DNA from: Lasioglossum baleicum
Lineage: Eukaryota > Arthropoda > Insecta > Hymenoptera > Halictidae
DNA: 64,000 bases
Assembly: GCF_051020765.1 (NCBI RefSeq)
Contig: NW_027469362.1
Coordinates: 62,001-126,000, forward strand
Reading direction: 5' to 3'
Shown piece after piece: positions 1-11,053 of this stretch. A program made the translations under genes and the position numbers. Every line of letters starts with the position of its first letter. Within the stretch, counting starts at the first letter, position 1. The notes beneath the pieces were generated by a model. It was not told the DNA's origin and made no database searches. It saw only the letters and a program-made list of their open reading frames with translations.

Positions 1-2118
1 AGTAAAAACAAGTGCGAGAGGATGCATCCCGCAGGCTAGTAGAGCAAAAACACGTGCGAGAGGATGCATCCCGCAGGCTAGTCGAGTAAAAACACGTTTG
101 AGAGGATGCATCCAGCAGGCTAGTCGAGTAAAAACACGTGCGAGAGGATGCATCCCGCAGGCTAGTCGAGTAAAAACACGTGCGAGAGGATGCATCCCGC
201 AGGCTAGTCGAGTGAAAAACACGTGCGAGTGGATGCGTCCCGCAGGCTAGTCGAGCAAAAACACGTGCGAGAGGATGCATCCCGCAGGATAGTCGAGTAA
301 AAACACGTGCGAGAAGATGCATCCCGCAGGCTAGTCCAGTGAAAAACACGTGCGAGTGGATGCGTCCCGCAGGCTAGTCGAGCAAAAACACGTGCGAGAG
401 GATGCATCCCGCAGGATAGTCGAGTAAAAACACGTGCGAGAGGATGCATCCCGCAGGCTAGTCGAGTAAAAACACGTGCGAGAGGATGCATCCCGCAGGC
501 TAGACGAGTAAAAACACGTGCGAGAGGATGCATCCCGCAGGCTAGTCGAGTAAAAACACGTGCGAGAGGATGCATCCCGCAGGCTAGTCGAGTAAAAAGA
601 CGTGCGAGAGAATGCATCCCGCAGGCTAGTCGAGCAAAAACACGTGCGAGAGGATGCATCCCGCAGGATAGTCGAGTAAAAACACGTGCGAGAGGATGCA
701 TCCCGCAGGCTAGTCGAGTAAAAACACGTGCGAGAGGATGCATCCCGCAGGCTAGTCGAGTAAAAACACGTGCGAGAGGATGCATCCCGCAGGCTAGTCG
801 AGTAAAAACTCGTGCGAGAGGATGCATCCCGCAGGATAGTCGAGTAAAGACACGTGCGAGAGGATGCATCCCGCAGGCTAGTCGAGTAAAAACACGTGCG
901 AGAGGATGCATCCCGCAGGCTAGTCGAGTAAAAATACGTGCGAGAGGATGCATCCCGCAGGCTAGTCGAGTAAAAACACGTGCGAGAGGATGCTTCCCGC
1001 AGGCTAGTCGAGTAAAAACACGTGAGAGAGGATGCTTCCCGCAGGCTAGTCGAGTAAAAATACGTGCGAGGTTTTGTGGGATGCGCATGCGCAGGTTTTG
1101 TGGGATGCGCATGCGCAGGATTTGTGGGATGCGAATGCGCAGGTTTTTTGGGATGCGCATGCGCAGGTTTTTTTGGGATGCGCATGGCTAGTCGAGAAAA
1201 ACACGTGCGAGAGGATGCATCCCGCAGGCTAGTCGAGTAAAAACACATGCGAGAGGATGCATCCCGCAGGCTAGTCGAGTAAAAACACATGCGAGAGGAT
1301 GCATCCCGCAGGCTAGTCGAGTAAAAACACGTGCGAGAGGATGCATCCCACAGGCTAGTCGAGCAAAAACACGTGTGAGAGGATGCATCCCGCATGCTAG
1401 TCGAGTAAAAACACATGCGAGAGGATGCATCCCGCAGGCCTAGTCGAGTAAAAACACGTGCGAGACGATGCTTCCCGCAGGCTAGTCGAGTAAAAACACA
1501 TGCGGGAGGATGCATCCCGCAAGCTAGTCGAGTAAAAACACGTGCGAGAGGATGCATCCCGCAGGCTAGTCGAGTAAAAACACGTGCGAGAGGATGCTTC
1601 CCGCAGGCTAGTCGAGTAAAAACACGTGCGAGAGGATGCATCCCGCAGGCTAGTCGAGTAAAAACACGTGCGAGAGGATGCTTCCCGCAGGCTGGTCGAT
1701 CAAAAACACGTGCGAGAGGATGCATCCCGCAGGCTAGTCGAGCAAAAACACGTGCGAGAGGATGCTTCCCGCAGGCTAGTCGAGTAAAAACACGTGCGAG
1801 AGGATGCATTCCGCAGGCTAGTCGAGTAAAAACACGTGCGAGAGGATGCTTCCCGCATGCTAGCCGAGTTAAAACACATGCGAGAGGATGCATCCCGCAG
1901 GCTAGTCGAGTAAAAACACGTGCGAGAGGATGCATCCCGCAGGCTAGTCGAGTAAAAACACATGCGAGAGGATGCATCCCGCAGGCTAGTCGAGTAAAAA
2001 CACGTGCGAGAGGATGCATCCCGCAGGCTAGACGAGTAAAAACACGTGCGAGAGGATGCTTCCCGCAGGCTAGTCGAGTAAAAACACGTGCGAGAGGATG
2101 CATCCCGCAGGCTAGTCG
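1..2118 (+). repeat. Higher-order repeat A, copy 1 (partial at window edge)
   Basis: Corresponds to 4376-6660. The offset is 4,375 at the left end, 4,543 at modules M1/M4 (four extra monomers in copy 2) and 4,542 after about 1439, where copy 1 has one extra C (GCAGGCCTAG). Shared rare variants include CTAGTAGAGC, ACGTTTGAG and GAGTGAAAAAC. Confidence 0.85.
1071..1187 (+). repeat. 24-bp subrepeat module M1
   Basis: Five units in the order a, a, b, c, c'. Unit a starts GTTTTGTGGG and ends ATGCGCATGCGCAG. Unit b starts GATTTGTGGG and has ATGCGAATGCGCAG. Unit c starts GTTTTTTGGG. Unit c' is cut short at ATGCGCATGG and joins the next CTAG. The last T run has seven Ts (117 bp in total). The 5' flank is the variant monomer AAAAATACGTGCGAG. 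The 3' flank lacks one base (TCGAGAAAAACAC), which restores phase. Three perfect TGCGCATGCGCA palindromes. Confidence 0.95.
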
Positions 2119-2178
2119 ATTAAAAAAACGTGCGAGAGGATGCTTCCCGCAGGCTAGTCGAGTAAAAATACGTGCGAG

Positions 2179-2294
2179 GTTTTGTGGGATGCGCATGCGC
2201 AGGTTTTGTGGGATGCGCATGCGCAGGATTTGTGGGATGCGAATGCGCAGGTTTTTTGGGATGCGCATGCGCAGGTTTTTTGGGATGCGCATGG
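2179..2294 (+). repeat. 24-bp subrepeat module M2
   Basis: Order a-a-b-c-c', 116 bp with six Ts in c'. The next monomer has GAGCAAAA. The following monomers (CGCAGCTTAGACGAG, then CTAGTTGAG) also follow M3, so 2179-2500 and 4043-4364 are copies. Confidence 0.95.
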
Positions 2295-4042
2295 CTAGTC
2301 GAGCAAAAACACGTGCGAGAGGATGCATCCCGCAGGCTAGTCGAGTAAAAACACATGCGAGAGGATGCATCCCGCAGGCTAGTCGAGTAAAAACACGTGC
2401 GAGAGGATGCATCCCGCAGCTTAGACGAGTAAAAACACGTGCGAGAGGATGCATCCCGCAGGCTAGTTGAGTAAAAACACGTGCGAGAGGATGCATCCCG
2501 CAGGCTAGTCGAGTAAAAACACATGCGTGAGGATGCATCCCGCAGGCCAGTCGAGTAAAAACACATGCGAGAGGATGCATCCCGCAGGCTAGTCGAGTAA
2601 AAACACGTGCGAGAGGATGCTTCCCGCAGGCTAGTCGAGTAAAAACACGTGCGAGAGGATGCATCCCGCAGGCTAGTCGAGTAAAAACACGTGCGAGAGG
2701 ATGCTTCCCGCAGGCTGGTCGAGCAAAAACACGTGCGAGAGGATGCATCCCGCAGGCTAGTCGAGCAAAAACACGTGCGAGAGGATGCTTCCCGCAGGCT
2801 AGTCGAGTAAAAACACGTGCGAGAGGATGCATCCCGCAGGCTAGTCGATTAAAAACACGTGCGAGAGGATGCATCCCGCAGGCTAGTCGAGTAAAAACAC
2901 GTGCGAGAGGATGCATCCCGCAGGCTAGTCGAGTAAAAACACGTGCGAGAGGATGCATCCCGCAGGCTAGTCGGGCAAAAACACGTGCGAGAGGATGCAT
3001 CCCGCAGGCTAGTCGAGTAAAAACACGTGCGAGAGGATGCATCCCGCAGGCTAGTCGATTAAAAACACGTGCGAGAGGATGCATCCCGCAGGCTAGTCGA
3101 GTAAAAACACGTGCGAGAGGATGCATCCCGCAGGCTAGTCGAGTAAAAACACGTGCGAGAGGATGCATCCCGCAGGCTAGTCGAGTAAAAACACGTGCGA
3201 GAGGATGCATCCCGCAGGCTAGTCGAGTAAAATCACGTGCGAGAGGATGCATCCCGCAGGCTAGTCGAATAAAAACACGTGCGAGAGGATGCATCCCGCA
3301 GGCTAGTAGAGCAAAAACACGTGCGAGAGGATGCATCCCGCAGGCTAGTCGAGTAAAAACACGTTTGAGAGGATGCATCCCGCTGGCTAGTCGAGTAAAA
3401 ACACGTGCGACAGGATGCTTCCCGCAGGCTAGTCGAGTAAAAACACGTGCGAGAGGATGCATCCCGCAGGCTAGTCGAGTGAAAAACACGTGCGAGTGGA
3501 TGCGTCCCGCAGGCTAGTCGAGCAAAAACACGTGCGAGAGGATGCATCCCGCAGGATAGTCGAGTAAAAACACGTGCGAGAGGATGCATCCCGCAGGCTA
3601 GTCGAGCAAAAACACGTGCGAGAGGATGCTTCCAGCAGGCTAGTCGAGTAAAAACACGTGCGAGAGGATGCATCCCGCAGGCTAGTCGATTAAAAAAACG
3701 TGCGTGAGGATGCATCCCGCAGGCCAGTCGAGTAAAAACACGTGCGAGAGGATGCTTCCCCAAGGCTAGTCGAGTAAAAACACGTGCGAGAGGATGCATC
3801 CCGCAGGCTAGTCGATTAAAAAAACGTGCGAGAGGATGCATCCCGCAGGCTAGTCGAGTAAAAACACGTGCGAGAGGACTCTTCCCCAAGGCTAGTCGAG
3901 TAAAAACACGTGCGAGAGGATGCATCCCGCAGGCTAGTCGAGTAAAAACACGTGCGAGAGGATGCTTCCCGCAGGCTAGTCGAGTAAAAACACGTGCGAG
4001 AGGATGCTTCCCGCAGGCTAGTCGAGTAAAAATACGTGCGAG

Positions 4043-4158
4043 GTTTTGTGGGATGCGCATGCGCAGGTTTTGTGGGATGCGCATGCGCAGGATTTGTGGG
4101 ATGCGAATGCGCAGGTTTTTTGGGATGCGCATGCGCAGGTTTTTTGGGATGCGCATGG
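4043..4158 (+). repeat. 24-bp subrepeat module M3
   Basis: Order a-a-b-c-c', 116 bp. It lies 1,864 bp after M2 with the same downstream variant monomers. Confidence 0.95.
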
Positions 4159-4375
4159 CTAGTCGAGCAAAAACACGTGCGAGAGGATGCATCCCGCAGG
4201 CTAGTCGAGTAAAAACACATGCGAGAGGATGCATCCCGCAGGCTAGTCGAGTAAAAACACGTGCGAGAGGATGCATCCCGCAGCTTAGACGAGTAAAAAC
4301 ACGTGCGAGAGGATGCATCCCGCAGGCTAGTTGAGTAAAAACACGTGCGAGAGGATGCATCCCGCAGGCTAGTCG

Positions 4376-6660
4376 AGTAAAAACAAGTGCGAGAGGATGC
4401 ATCCCGCAGGCTAGTAGAGCAAAAACACGTGCGAGAGGATGCATCCCGCAGGCTAGTCGAGTAAAAACACGTTTGAGAGGATGCATCCAGCAGGCTAGTC
4501 GAGTAAAAACACGTGCGAGAGGATGCATCCCGCAGGCTAGTCGAGTAAAAACACGTGCGAGAGGATGCATCCCGCAGGCTAGTCGAGTGAAAAACACGTG
4601 CGAGTGGATGCGTCCCGCAGGCTAGTCGAGCAAAAACACGTGCGAGAGGATGCATCCCGCAGGATAGTCGAGTAAAAACACGTGCGAGAAGATGCATCCC
4701 GCAGGCTAGTCCAGTGAAAAACACGTGCGAGTGGATGCGTCCCGCAGGCTAGTCGAGCAAAAACACGTGCGAGAGGATGCATCCCGCAGGATAGTCGAGT
4801 AAAAACACGTGCGAGAGGATGCATCCCGCAGGCTAGTCGAGTAAAAACACGTGCGAGAGGATGCATCCCGCAGGCTAGACGAGTAAAAACACGTGCGAGA
4901 GGATGCATCCCGCAGGCTAGTCGAGTAAAAACACGTGCGAGAGGATGCATCCCGCAGGCTAGTCGAGTAAAAACACGTGCGAGAGGATGCATCCCGCAGG
5001 CTAGTCGAGTAAAAACACGTGCGAGAGGATGCATCCCGCAGGCTAGTCGGGCAAAAACACGTGCGAGAGGATGCATCCCGCAGGCTAGTCGAGTAAAAAC
5101 ACGTGCGAGAGGATGCACCCCGCAGGCTAGTCGAGTAGAAACACGTGCGAGAGAATGCATCCCGCAGGCTAGTCGAGCAAAAACACGTGCGAGAGGATGC
5201 ATCCCGCAGGATAGTCGAGTAAAAACACGTGCGAGAGGATGCATCCCGCAGGCTAGTCGAGTAAAAACACGTGCGAGAGGATGCATCCCGCAGCCTAGTC
5301 GAGTAAAAACACGTGCGAGAGGATGCATCCCGCAGGCTAGTCGAGTAAAAACTCGTGCGAGAGGATGCATCCCGCAGGATAGTCGAGTAAAGACACGTGC
5401 GAGAGGATGCATCCCGCAGGCTAGTCGAGTAAAAACACGTGCGAGAGGATGCATCCCGCAGGCTAGTCGAGTAAAAATACGTGCGAGAGGATGCATCCCG
5501 CAGGCTAGTCGAGTAAAAACACGTGCGAGAGGATGCTTCCCGCAGGCTAGTCGAGTAAAAACACGTGAGAGAGGATGCTTCCCGCAGGCTAGTCGAGTAA
5601 AAATACGTGCGAGGTTTTGTGGGATGCGCATGCGCAGGTTTTGTGGGATGCGCATGCGCAGGATTTGTGGGATGCGAATGCGCAGGTTTTTTGGGATGCG
5701 CATGCGCAGGTTTTTTTGGGATGCGCATGGCTAGTCGAGAAAAACACGTGCGAGAGGATGCATCCCGCAGGCTAGTCGAGTAAAAACACATGCGAGAGGA
5801 TGCATCCCGCAGGCTAGTCGAGTAAAAACACATGCGAGAGGATGCATCCCGCAGGCTAGTCGAGTAAAAACACGTGCGAGAGGATGCATCCCACAGGCTA
5901 GTCGAGCAAAAACACGTGTGAGAGGATGCATCCCGCATGCTAGTCGAGTAAAAACACATGCGAGAGGATGCATCCCGCAGGCTAGTCGAGTAAAAACACG
6001 TGCGAGACGATGCTTCCCGCAGGCTAGTCGAGTAAAAACACATGCGGGAGGATGCATCCCGCAAGCTAGTCGAGTAAAAACACGTGCGAGAGGATGCATC
6101 CCGCAGGCTAGTCGAGTAAAAACACGTGCGAGAGGATGCTTCCCGCAGGCTAGTCGAGTAAAAACACGTGCGAGAGGATGCATCCCGCAGGCTAGTCGAG
6201 TAAAAACACGTGCGAGAGGATGCTTCCCGCAGGCTGGTCGATCAAAAACACGTGCGAGAGGATGCAACCCGCAGGCTAGTCGAGCAAAAACACGTGCGAG
6301 AGGATGCTTCCCGCAGGCTAGTCGAGTAAAAACACGTGCGAGAGGATGCATTCCGCAGGCTAGTCGAGTAAAAACACGTGCGAGAGGATGCTTCCCGCAT
6401 GCTAGCCGAGTTAAAACACATGCGAGAGGATGCATCCCGCAGGCTAGTCGAGTAAAAACACGTGCGAGAGGATGCATCCCGCAGGCTAGTCGAGTAAAAA
6501 CACATGCGAGAGGATGCATCCCGCAGGCTAGTCGAGTAAAAACACGTGCGAGAGGATGCATCCCGCAGGCTAGACGAGTAAAAACACGTGCGAGAGGATG
6601 CTTCCCGCAGGCTAGTGGAGTAAAAACACGTGCGAGAGGATGCATCCCGCAGGCTAGTCG
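4376..6660 (+). repeat. Higher-order repeat A, copy 2
   Basis: Second copy of the 1-2118 block. Compared with copy 1 it has four more monomers between about 4,900 and 5,400 and a few private substitutions, for example GCAACCCGC near 6265. Confidence 0.85.
5614..5730 (+). repeat. 24-bp subrepeat module M4
   Basis: 117-bp form with the seven-T run and the same one-base-shorter 3' monomer as M1. It lies 4,543 bp from M1, which anchors the first higher-order duplication. Confidence 0.95.
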
Positions 6661-6930
6661 ATTAAAAAAACGTGCGAGAGGATGCATCCCGCAGGCTAGT
6701 CGAGTAAAAACACGTGCGAGAGGACTCTTCCCCAAGGCTAGTCGAGTAAAAACACGTGCGAGAGGATGCATCCCGCAGGCTAGTCGAGTAAAAACACGTG
6801 CGAGAGGATGCTTCCCGCAGGCTAGTCGAGTAAAAACACGTGCGAGAGGATGCTTCCCGCAGGCTAGTCGAGTAAAAACACGTGCGAGAGGATGCTTCCC
6901 GCAGGCTAGTCGAGTAAAAATACGTGCGAG

Positions 6931-7046
6931 GTTTTGTGGGATGCGCATGCGCAGGTTTTGTGGGATGCGCATGCGCAGGATTTGTGGGATGCGAATGCGC
7001 AGGTTTTTTGGGATGCGCATGCGCAGGTTTTTTGGGATGCGCATGG
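6931..7046 (+). repeat. 24-bp subrepeat module M5
   Basis: 116-bp form like M2 and M3. Its downstream copy of the CGCAGCTTAGACGAG monomer runs into a broken joint at about 7217. Confidence 0.95.
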
Positions 7047-7204
7047 CTAGTCGAGCAAAAACACGTGCGAGAGGATGCATCCCGCAGGCTAGTCGAGTAA
7101 AAACACATGCGAGAGGATGCATCCCGCAGGCTAGTCGAGTAAAAACACGTGCGAGAGGATGCATCCCGCAGCTTAGACGAGTAAAAACACGTGCGAGAGG
7201 ATGC

Positions 7205-7230
7205 ATCCCGCAGGCTCGTCCCGCAGGCTA
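7205..7230 (+). other. Out-of-register monomer joint
   Basis: CAGGCT is followed directly by CGTCCCGCAGGCTAG. Most of one monomer is missing and the array resumes inside a GATGCGTCCC variant. It ends the higher-order repeat that follows M5. Confidence 0.8.
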
Positions 7231-7437
7231 GTCGAGCAAAAACACGTGCGAGAGGATGCATCCCGCAGGATAGTCGAGTAAAAACACGTGCGAGAAGATG
7301 CATCCGCAGGCTAGTCGAGTGAAAAACACGTGCGAGTGGATGCGTCCCGCAGGCTAGTCGAGCAAAAACACGTGCGAGAGGATGCATCCCGCAGGATAGT
7401 CGAGTAAAAACACGTGCGAGAGGATGCATCCCGCAGG

Positions 7438-7773
7438 CTAGTCGAGTAAAAACACGTGCGAGAGGATGCATCCCGCAGGCTAGTCGAGTAAAAACACGTG
7501 CGAGAGGATGCATCCCGCAGGCTAGTCGAGTAAAAACACGTGCGAGAGGATGCATCCCGCAGGCTAGTCGAGTAAAAACACGTGCGAGAGGATGCATCCC
7601 GCAGGCTAGTCGAGTAAAAACACGTGCGAGAGGATGCATCCCGCAGGCTAGTCGAGTAAAAACACGTGCGAGAGGATGCATCCCGCAGGCTAGTCGAGTA
7701 AAAACACGTGCGAGAGGATGCATCCCGCAGGCTAGTCGAGTAAAAACACGTGCGAGAGGATGCATCCCGCAGG
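7438..7773 (+). repeat. Run of eight identical consensus monomers
   Basis: Eight consecutive 42-bp copies without a difference, starting at CTAG 7438 and stepping to 7480, 7522 and so on up to 7732. It is a convenient reference for the consensus. Such perfect local homogeneity suggests recent local amplification or conversion. Confidence 0.93.
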
Positions 7774-7975
7774 CTAGTCGAGCAAAAACACGTGCGAGAG
7801 GATGCATCCCGCAGGATAGTCGAGTAAAAACACGTGCGAGAGGATGCATCCCGCAGGCTAGTCGAGTAAAAACACGTGCGAGAGGATGCATCCCGCAGGC
7901 TAGTCGAGTAAAAACACGTGCGAGAGGATGCATCCCGCAGGCTAGTCGAGCAAAAACACGTGCGAGAGGATGCAT

Positions 7976-8040
7976 CCCGCAGGAAGGTCGAGAAAAACAC
8001 GGCGAGAGATCCGCAGGAAGTCGAGTAAAAACACGTGCGA
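7976..8040 (+). other. Degenerate seam with clustered small deletions
   Basis: About two monomers carry several 1-5-bp deletions: GAAGGTCGAG for GATAGTCGAG, GAGAAAAAC, CACGGCGAG for CACGTGCGAG, GAGAGATCCGCAG for GAGAGGATGCATCCCGCAG, and GGAAGTCGAG. Nothing else in the window is this damaged. It may be a genuine break and rejoin or a low-quality stretch of the assembly. Confidence 0.85.
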
Positions 8041-8409
8041 GAAGATGCATCCCGCAGGCTAGTCGAGTGAAAAACACGTGCGAGTGGATGCGTCCCGCAG
8101 GCTAGTCGAGCAAAAACACGTGCGAGAGGATGCATCCCGCAGGATAGTCGAGTAAAAACACGTGCGAGAGGATGCATCCCGCAGGCTAGTCGAGTAAAAA
8201 CACGTGCGAGAGGATGCATCCGGAGGCTAGACGAGTAAAAACACGTGCGAGAGGATGCATCCCGCAGGCTAGTCGAGTAAAAACACGTGCGAGAGGATGC
8301 ATCCCGCAGGCTAGTCGAGTAAAAACACGTGCGAGAGGATGCATCCCGGAGGCTAGACGAGTAAAAACACGTGCGAGAGGATGCATCCCGCAGGCTAGTC
8401 GAGTAAAAA

Positions 8410-10878
8410 CACGTGCGAGAGGATGCATCCGCAGGCTAGTCGAGTAAAAACACGTGCGAGAGGATGCATCCCGCAGGCTAGTCGAGTAAAAACACGTGCG
8501 AGAGGATGCATCCCGCAGGCTAGTCGGGCAAAAACACGTGCGAGAGGATGCATCCCGCAGGCTAGTCGAGTAAAAACACGTGCGAGAGGATGCACCCCGC
8601 AGGCTAGTCGAGTAAAAACACGTGCGAGAGAATGCATCCCGCAGGCTAGTCGAGCAAAAACACGTGCGAGAGGATGCATCCCGCAGGATAGTCGAGTAAA
8701 AACGCGTGCGAGAGGATGCATCCCGCAGGCTAGTCGAGTAAAAACACGTGCGAGAGGATGCATCCCGCAGGCTAGTCGAGTAAAAACACGTGCGAGAGGA
8801 TGCATCCCGCAGGCTAGTCGAGTAAAAACTCGTGCGAGAGGATGCATCCCGCAGGATAGTCGAGTAAAAACACGTGCGAGAGGATGCATCCCGCAGGCTA
8901 GTCGAGTAAAAACACGTGCGAGAGGATGCATCCCGCAGGCTAGTCGAGTAAAAATACGTGCGAGAGGATGCATCCCGCAGGCTAGTCGAGTAAAAACACG
9001 TGCGAGAGGATGCATCCCGCAGCTTAGACGAGTAAAAACACGTGCGAGAGGATGCATCCCGCAGGCTAGTCGAGTAAAAACACGTGCGAGAGGATGCATC
9101 CCGCAGGCTAGTCGAGTAAAAACAAGTGCGAGAGATGCATCCCGCAGGCTAGTCGAGTAAAAACACGTTTGAGAGGATGCGTCCCGCAGGCTAGTCGAGC
9201 AAAAACACGTGCGAGAGAATGCATCCCGCAGGCTAGTCGAGCAAAAACACGTGCGAGAGGATGCATCCCGCAGGATAGTCGAGTAAAAACACGTGCGAGA
9301 GGATGCATCCCGCAGGCTAGTCGAGTAAAAACACGTGCGAGAGGATGCATCCCGCAGGCTAGTCGAGTAAAAACACGTGCGAGAGGATGCATCCCGCAGG
9401 CTAGTCGAGCAAAACACGTGCGAGAGGATGCATCCCGCAGGCTAGTCGAGTAAAAACACGTGCGAGAGGATGCATCCCGCTGGCTAGTCGAGTAAAAACA
9501 CGTGCGAGAGGTTGCTTCCCGCAGGCTAGTCGAGTAAAAACACGTGCGAGAGGATGCTTCCCGCAGGCTAGTCGAGTAAAAACACGTGCGAGAGGATGCA
9601 TCCCGCAGGCTAGTCGAGTAAAAACACGTGCGAGAGGATGCTTCCCGCAGGCTGGTCGAGCAAAAACACGTGCGAGAGGATGCATCCCGCAGGCTAGTCG
9701 AACAAAAACACGTGCGAGAGGATGCTTCCCGCAGGCTAGTCGAGTAAAAACACGTGCGAGAGGATGCATCCCGCAGGATAGTCGATTAAAAAAACGTGCG
9801 AGAGGATGCATCCCGCAGGCTAGTCGAGTAAAAACACGTGCGAGAGGATGCTTCCCGCAGGCTAGTCGAGTAAAAACACGTGCGAGAGGATGCATCCCGC
9901 AGGCTAGTCGAGTAAAAACACGTGAGAGAGGATGCTTCCCGCAGGCTAGTCGAGTAAAAACACGTGCGAGAGGATGCTTCCCGCAGGCTAGTCGAGTAAA
10001 AACACGTGCGAGAGAATGCATCCCGCAGGCTAGTCGAGCAAAAACACGTGCGAGAGTATGCATCCCGCAGGATAGTCGAGTAAAAACACGTGCGAGGGGA
10101 TGCATCCCGCAGGCTAGTCGAGTAAAAACACGTGCGAGAGGATGCATCCCGCAGGCTAGTCGAGTAAAAACACGTGCGAGAGGATGCATCCCGCAGGCTA
10201 GTCGAGCAAAAACACGTGCGAGAGGATGCATCCCGCAGGCTAGTCGATTAAAAACACGTGCGAGAGGATGCATCCCGCAGGCTAGTCGAGTAAAAACACG
10301 TGTGAGAGGATGCTTCCCGCATGCTAGTCGAGTAAAAACACATGCGAGAGGATGCATCCCGCAGGCTAGTCGAGTAAAAACACGTGCGAGAGAATGCATC
10401 CCGCAGGCTAGTCGAGTAAAAACACATGCGAGAGGATGCATCCCGCAGGCTAGTCGAGTAAAAACACATTCGAGAGGATGCATCCCGCAGGCTAGTCGAG
10501 TAAAAACACGTGCGAGAGGATGCTTCCCGCAGGCTAGTCGAGTAAAAACAAGTGCGAGAGGATGCATCCCGCAGGCTAGTCGAGTAAAAAATCGTGCGAG
10601 AGGATGCATCCCGCTGGCTAGTCGAGTAAAAACACGTGCGAGAGGATGCTTCCCGCAGGCTAGTCGAGTAAAAACACGTGCGAGAGGATGCATCCCGCAG
10701 GCTAGTCGAGTAAAAACACATGCGTGAGGATGCATCCCGCAGGCCACTCGAGTAAAAACACATGCGAGAGGATGCATCCCGCAGGCTAGTCGAGTAAAAA
10801 CACGTGCGAGAGGATGCATCCCGCAGGCTAGTCGAGCAAAAACACGTGCGAGAGGATGCATCCCGCAGGCTAGTCGAG
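8410..10878 (+). repeat. 2.65-kb tandem duplication, copy 1
   Basis: Matches about 11054-13525 at an offset of 2,644 rising to 2,647 through three 1-bp differences. Both copies share the shortened GATGCATCCGCAGG near 8424 and 11068, the GAGCAAAACACG deletion near 9411 and 12058, and the AAAAAATCG monomer near 10588 and 13235. Confidence 0.85.
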
Positions 10879-11053
10879 TGAAAAACACGTGCGAGTGGAT
10901 GCGTCCCGCAGGCTAGTCGAGCAAAAACACGTGCGAGAGGATGCATCCCGCAGGATAGTCGAGTAAAAACACGTGCGAGAGGATGCATCCCGCAGGCTAG
11001 TCGAGTAAAAACACGTGCGAGAGGATGCATCCCGGAGGCTAGACGAGTAAAAA

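Noticed and set aside
1071..1187. Modules as bacterial-type terminators (palindrome plus T run)
   Set aside because: The T run comes before each palindrome and not after it, and the context is eukaryotic satellite.
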